The position numbers and the translations under genes were made by a program. Below are positions 14,367 to 17,922 of a stretch of 17,922 bases of DNA, one piece after another (the first letter of the stretch is position 1; each line of letters opens with the position of its first letter). The notes beneath the pieces are model-generated. The model searched no databases, was not told where the DNA came from, and saw nothing but the letters and a program-made list of their open reading frames with translations. Source of the DNA: Candidatus Rifleibacteriota bacterium (GTDB lineage Bacteria > Riflebacteria > Ozemobacteria > Ozemobacterales > Ozemobacteraceae); NCBI GenBank assembly GCA_022704885.1, contig JAKJFO010000072.1, positions 1 through 17,922 of the forward strand, written 5' to 3'.

Positions 14367-16730
14367 TTAGCGCGGTATGCGCAGGCGGCGGACTCTGATG
14401 TTGGTCGACAGCCAGATGAATTCGCGATCGATCATGATGTGGCTGACGCCGGCGACCAGCCATTTGTCCCAGATTCTGCCGTCGAAGTAATGCAACGACG
14501 AACCGGCGATGATCTGTTCAATTACCTTCTTTTTGCCGTTTGCTTCGGTAATTATCATTGGTGCCTGGTCTGAGCCGTTCAACAGCGGGTTCATGTCGAT
14601 GTCATCTCCCAGAGCGTCGCAGGCTACCCAGACGCCGAGCTGAAATTCGCTGCTTGCCGGCAGCGTACCGATTGCGGTAATGTGATCCGATTCGAACCGG
14701 GCGTTGGTTTTGGTATATGAATACACGTGGCCGGAAGGATCGACGCGAAACAACCCGCCGACCGAGCCGACCCATAGATTGCCTTCGGCTCCAGCTGCAA
14801 TACAGGTGTAGCGCCGTCGTCCGCCGAGATCGATATTGCTGTAAAAATCTCCATCCCAGGTGCTGATGCTGTTGTTGTGCTGAATCGCCAGAACCTGCCC
14901 CTGTTCGCGTTTCCATTGCGCGAATCCGCGCACATCAGAATCTGGCAGGCCGGTGTAAATGCTGTGATGCTGCCACTCGAACGGTTCCTTTTTGAGATCG
15001 GTACTGCCGGGGTTTTTCAGTATATAGAAGCCGTCTTTCTTTGTGCCAACGTAAATGCTGTCGGGCGTGTACCAGACAACGTTCAGCTCGGTGCCGTCGC
15101 CCCATGGCGCGTATTTATCCATCATCAGCCAGTTGGGTTTTTCGACCTTCTGCTCTTTGCCGTCTTTTTTGACGACCTTCTTTTCCATGCGCATGCGCGC
15201 CAGCTGCTTGTCGTTGAAGATCACCCAGAGAAAGTCTGAATTGCGATCGACGTCTATCCAGGTGATTCTCTGATCAGGTATTTCAAACAGATCAGTATCA
15301 TCATAAAAAATGTATTCTTTGGTAAACAGCTGCCAGTAACCGCGCAGAGCCTCTTCACCGATATTGTCTACCGGCAGTTCAGGCTCTTCATTGTCGAGAT
15401 GGCCGGTGTTTTCTTCTTCTTCCTCTTTTGTCTGCTCGATGCGGCTGCTCACGTCAGGCAGTGTCTGCTGGTCATAATTTTTGGGGAAGCTGCCTGATCG
15501 CCACCTGGTCAGGCCGTGCAGGTGCGAAAACCAGTAGCTGCTGCCGCCCCTGATAATCTGAAAATGCGGAATCATCGCAGCATAGAGCGGCGGAAACGGA
15601 TAAATCGTCTTGAAATAAGCCGAACCCAGCCCGATTTTTTTGAACTCGTCATACTGGTTCGAATCGAGATGAATCAGTACCAGCCCGGCGTCTGTGCAGA
15701 CGATCAGCAGTCGGCCGATGGCATAGAGGCGGTTGATGCTGTCAGATGGCAATATGCTGTTGACGGTCAGGTATTGTGTCCACTTGCCCTTTTGAAAGCG
15801 CCACAGGCCGTTGTTTCGCGTGCCGACATAGAGTGAATGCTTGCCTAAGAAATCGAACAGTTTCTCTTCACTGTCTGATAACTCGGGGCTGTCGAGCAGA
15901 TCGAAAATTTCGTCAGGTTCTTTGACCGTGACGACGCAGTTCAGCCAGGGGTCTTCAATCGGCAGGCCGATTTCGTAGTCGGCCCGATTGTTTCTGATCA
16001 GGCTCAGATGTTGCGGTGTCGCAGCAATCGTATATTTTTCGCGCTTCTTGCCGGCAAATATGAAGAAATCGTTGATCCAGAGTTCCGGCTCGCCATTGCT
16101 GCTGACCGCTGCATACTGGCTGCCGCCATTGATTTCTACCAACCCGCCGCCGCGCGTGCTGAACCAGCCCTGGCTCGGCCCGGTCATCGCCAGGCCGGAA
16201 ACCCCGACCGATCTTATTTTAAGACTGTCTCCTTCTGATGTGTCGGTGTAATTGACCGGAGTAAAAACGGTTGTACCTGTCTGCGGAATATAAGCCTGTG
16301 CCACATAGCCGCCAAAACAGCCAATATATATGCGGTCTTTTGTGATCTGTATGCGATCTATGTCGAAAGTGGGCAGATTGTGGTTCGTGTCGAAAACGAA
16401 GATTTTCTTTTCCTGAATGCAGGCCAGTCCGTTCGCAGTTGCCAGCCACAGATGGCCGTACTCGTCGAAAGCGATGTCTTTGACTGGCATTGTCGCAACC
16501 TGATCGGGCAGTGCCACCACCGACCAGGTGCCGGTATTGCCGCTGTAAATGCTGACTCCCTGATCGGTGCCGACCGCCATCACTGTTTTGAACGAGGCGA
16601 AGCAGTTAACGACCCGGCCGCCGATTCCCGAAGACTCGTTGAAAACCTGCCACGAATCAGCCAGCACCACTGCCGGCAGTAAAAATACGATCGCTACCAG
16701 TATCAACAGCCCCTGCCGCCAGCTTTGCAT
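14367..16730 (-). CDS. Exported beta-propeller protein, paralog of the adjacent gene
   Basis: 787 residues. Signal peptide at 1-24 (LLILVAIVFLLPAVVLA). Propeller blades include VMAVGTDQGVSIY, GHLWLATANGLACI, GTRNNGLWRFQKGKW, LPSDSIN, GNLWVGSVGGLFRV and a last blade FIWLSTNIRVRRLRIP. Each has a counterpart in the same order in the 985-residue neighbour (VMAVGSDQGIGLY, NTLWAATPSGLFAI, GTRGQGLWLFDDGRW, LPSDNIN, FLWLATSARVMRLYMP). The acidic linker is short here (about 431-460). The start has GGGGAG six bases upstream. The stop codons of the two genes are 4 nt apart. Exported, function unknown; a shared or partnered role is inferred from the paralogy. Confidence 0.87.
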   Translation of the reverse strand: MQSWRQGLLILVAIVFLLPAVVLADSWQVFNESSGIGGRVVNCFASFKTVMAVGTDQGVSIYSGNTGTWSVVALPDQVATMPVKDIAFDEYGHLWLATANGLACIQEKKIFVFDTNHNLPTFDIDRIQITKDRIYIGCFGGYVAQAYIPQTGTTVFTPVNYTDTSEGDSLKIRSVGVSGLAMTGPSQGWFSTRGGGLVEINGGSQYAAVSSNGEPELWINDFFIFAGKKREKYTIAATPQHLSLIRNNRADYEIGLPIEDPWLNCVVTVKEPDEIFDLLDSPELSDSEEKLFDFLGKHSLYVGTRNNGLWRFQKGKWTQYLTVNSILPSDSINRLYAIGRLLIVCTDAGLVLIHLDSNQYDEFKKIGLGSAYFKTIYPFPPLYAAMIPHFQIIRGGSSYWFSHLHGLTRWRSGSFPKNYDQQTLPDVSSRIEQTKEEEEENTGHLDNEEPELPVDNIGEEALRGYWQLFTKEYIFYDDTDLFEIPDQRITWIDVDRNSDFLWVIFNDKQLARMRMEKKVVKKDGKEQKVEKPNWLMMDKYAPWGDGTELNVVWYTPDSIYVGTKKDGFYILKNPGSTDLKKEPFEWQHHSIYTGLPDSDVRGFAQWKREQGQVLAIQHNNSISTWDGDFYSNIDLGGRRRYTCIAAGAEGNLWVGSVGGLFRVDPSGHVYSYTKTNARFESDHITAIGTLPASSEFQLGVWVACDALGDDIDMNPLLNGSDQAPMIITEANGKKKVIEQIIAGSSLHYFDGRIWDKWLVAGVSHIMIDREFIWLSTNIRVRRLRIPR

Positions 16731-16839
16731 GAGTTGCTCCCCTCGATTGTTATCTATGAATTTTAACAGAATACCTCCGCCAAAACAAAAACTCGTAAAA
16801 AGCAGACTTTGTGTGGTTGTTCAATAAGCATAGATTTCT

Positions 16840-16867
16840 GTAGGGGTTCAACATGTTGAACCCCTAC
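16840..16867. repeat. 28-bp perfect palindrome (REP-like)
   Basis: GTAGGGGTTCAACA is followed immediately by its exact reverse complement. It lies between the 16730 start and the downstream end of the 16941 gene. The GTAGGGG...CCCCTAC design resembles dispersed extragenic palindromes of many bacterial genomes; as RNA it would form a long stem on either strand. No T-run follows. An operator role is also possible given the perfect dyad. Confidence 0.6.
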
Positions 16868-16888
16868 GCTGCGCACATAATGACAGAA

Positions 16889-16910
16889 CCGGCCGGGGTT
16901 AACCGGCCGG
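16889..16910 (-). terminator. GC-rich hairpin downstream of the DGS-motif gene
   Basis: CCGGCCGG, a 6-nt loop and CCGGCCGG again form an 8-bp all-GC stem 30 bp after the stop of the gene at 16941. On the minus strand it is followed by TTCTGTCATTAT, only weakly U-rich, so termination here is possible but not certain. Confidence 0.4.
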
Positions 16911-16940
16911 CCTGCTGAGTGAGAGTGAGAGAAAGTTGTT

Positions 16941-17411
16941 TTACTTGCTTTCGCCTGTGCTGGGAACTGTATTACTGGTGCTCTGATTGCCGCATGAGCC
17001 GTCGCGCAGCTGGCGTCTGACGCGCTGGGCAGAGCCGTCTTTGGCGCCTTTTCCCTGACCTTTGCGCAGGCCATTGCCCTGACCGTTACCGAGTTTTGCA
17101 TTGCGCTGCTGGCGCTTGCCGGCTTTGGCTCCAAATCCGCTGCCGTCTCTGGGCTGGGGCTTGCTGCCATCGCCATAGCCACGGCCGCTGCCATCGCAGG
17201 TTTCACTTTTGATGACGCCCTGGGTCGGGGTCGCGGTGGTCGAGGTCTGGGCTGCGACTGTCGATTGAGTCTGTGCGCTCTGGTTGAGAACCGCGCGCTG
17301 GCTGTTGCCGCGCATTCTGCCAAGGTTCTGAGCTGCGATACTGTCCTGAGCATATACTATGCCGACGCCGAGAAGAAGAACTACTGTCAGAACGATACTT
17401 AAGTGTTTCAT
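16941..17411 (-). CDS. Small basic exported protein with five DGS motifs
   Basis: 156 residues. Signal peptide at 1-22 (VLTVVLLLGVGIVYAQ). The mature part is low-complexity: a Q/T/S/A-rich stretch to about residue 65, then a Gly/Lys/Arg/Gln-rich part with five DGS motifs (CDGSG, YGDGSK, RDGSG, KDGSA, RDGSCG) and a GNGQGNGLRKGQGKG segment. It is strongly basic, with just two cysteines, near each end of the repeat part. No enzyme fold is expected; it is likely disordered and could bind polyanions or cell-wall material. I do not recognise the family. GGAGG lies seven bases before the ATG. It follows the 17450 gene by 38 bp, probably in one operon. Confidence 0.75.
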   Translation of the reverse strand: MKHLSIVLTVVLLLGVGIVYAQDSIAAQNLGRMRGNSQRAVLNQSAQTQSTVAAQTSTTATPTQGVIKSETCDGSGRGYGDGSKPQPRDGSGFGAKAGKRQQRNAKLGNGQGNGLRKGQGKGAKDGSAQRVRRQLRDGSCGNQSTSNTVPSTGESK

Positions 17412-17449
17412 ATCCCTGCCTCCTGTGATTTATTTCGATGATTCAGTCT

Positions 17450-17917
17450 TCAGTTTGCCTTGCCATACCTGTATCTGAATCTTTTACCCTGATTGTCATT
17501 GAGCTCAAGATCGCCGTTCTCAGCCCATCTGCCGCGAAATACTTCCGACAGGTCGCGCACTATGGTGAGAGTTCCGTCGTCGCTTTCATTGATGCTGAGC
17601 TTGACACCAGACCTGGTATTTTTGATTTCGACCAGCGGTTCGCCGTCATCGCCGTAAGTTACTTCCCAGATGATTTCGCCGACAGTCAGACTGCTGACAT
17701 CACCAGATGCATCGGGTGCCGGAATCGTGATGGCAGTGCCATTGCCGCGCGTAATTACGATTTCACCGGTCTCGAGCTTTTCGATCGAACACTGTTCAAG
17801 ACCGACACTCACGCTGTTGGCGGAAACAATCGCCATGCAGCTGCCGGTTCCGCGTTGCAGCCCCAACCCGGTTTCGCCGTTCTGAGAGCGATACTGGCGG
17901 TTTCGGTATCTCATCAT
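17450..17917 (-). CDS. Uncharacterised beta-rich protein, N-terminus uncertain at window edge
   Basis: 155 residues from the ATG at 17917, but the frame is still open at the right edge, so the true start may lie outside. Twin ATGs are at 17917 and 17914, and only AAGGC is visible upstream. The sequence is a run of short beta strands with D/N/G turns (GEIVITRGNGTAITIP, GEIIWEVTYGDDGEP, DGTLTIVRDLSEVFRGRW), as in small beta-sandwich or beta-solenoid folds. The first 15 visible residues are basic and unlike a signal peptide, which supports a longer protein. Two cysteines (27 and 43) could form a disulfide. No family recognised. It lies upstream of the DGS-motif gene and is probably co-transcribed. 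Confidence 0.6.
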   Translation of the reverse strand: MMRYRNRQYRSQNGETGLGLQRGTGSCMAIVSANSVSVGLEQCSIEKLETGEIVITRGNGTAITIPAPDASGDVSSLTVGEIIWEVTYGDDGEPLVEIKNTRSGVKLSINESDDGTLTIVRDLSEVFRGRWAENGDLELNDNQGKRFRYRYGKAN

Positions 17918-17922
17918 GCCTT

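Overview
The window (about half G+C by eye) is a densely packed bacterial chromosomal segment. I see no phage, plasmid, transposase, CRISPR, tRNA or rRNA signature. Several products carry signal peptides. The middle third looks like the oxygen/NO defence repertoire of an anaerobe: an A-type flavodiiron protein, a single-cluster ferredoxin, and a DUF438/hemerythrin/PAS protein with a DUF1858-DUF2249 partner. The mix of WG-repeat, propeller and M16 proteins would suit a poorly studied anaerobic lineage such as candidate Riflebacteria, but that is a guess from gene content and not something the sequence proves.

Layout. 1-1438 (-): 5' part of a secreted M16 zinc protease that runs off the left edge. 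1509-2480 (-): a canonical E. coli-like cysteine synthase, in the same direction just upstream of the protease. 2612-4081 (-): a secreted WG-repeat protein with a C-terminal NADase-type glycan-binding domain. 4082-4488: a non-coding gap with a 146-bp inverted-repeat-bounded element, a possible promoter and a 19-codon ORF whose stop overlaps the next start. 4489-5853 (+): a fold-type-II PLP-like domain fused to a GNAT acetyltransferase, in which the catalytic lysine is replaced by histidine. 5846-6667 (-): an unrecognised helical protein converging on it with an 8-bp overlap.

6748-11316 (-): a run of co-directional genes. In transcription order these are DUF438/hemerythrin/PAS sensor, DUF1858-DUF2249 protein (4-nt gap), a MNT-type nucleotidyltransferase, a 22-codon small ORF with its own promoter-like sequence, ferredoxin and flavodiiron protein FprA, closed by a strong intrinsic terminator. 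The ferredoxin is the probable electron donor of the flavodiiron protein.

11405-16730: two large exported beta-propeller proteins, clearly paralogous, encoded tail to tail with only 4 nt between their stop codons. 16731-16940 holds a 28-bp perfect palindrome and a second GC-rich hairpin. 16941-17917 (-): two small genes in tandem, one a very basic exported protein with five DGS motifs and one a beta-rich protein of unknown function whose start may lie beyond the right edge.

The most interesting items are the PLP-fold/GNAT fusion that has lost its PLP lysine and most of its cofactor loops, the small ORF heading the ferredoxin-FprA operon, and the inverted pair of propeller paralogs.
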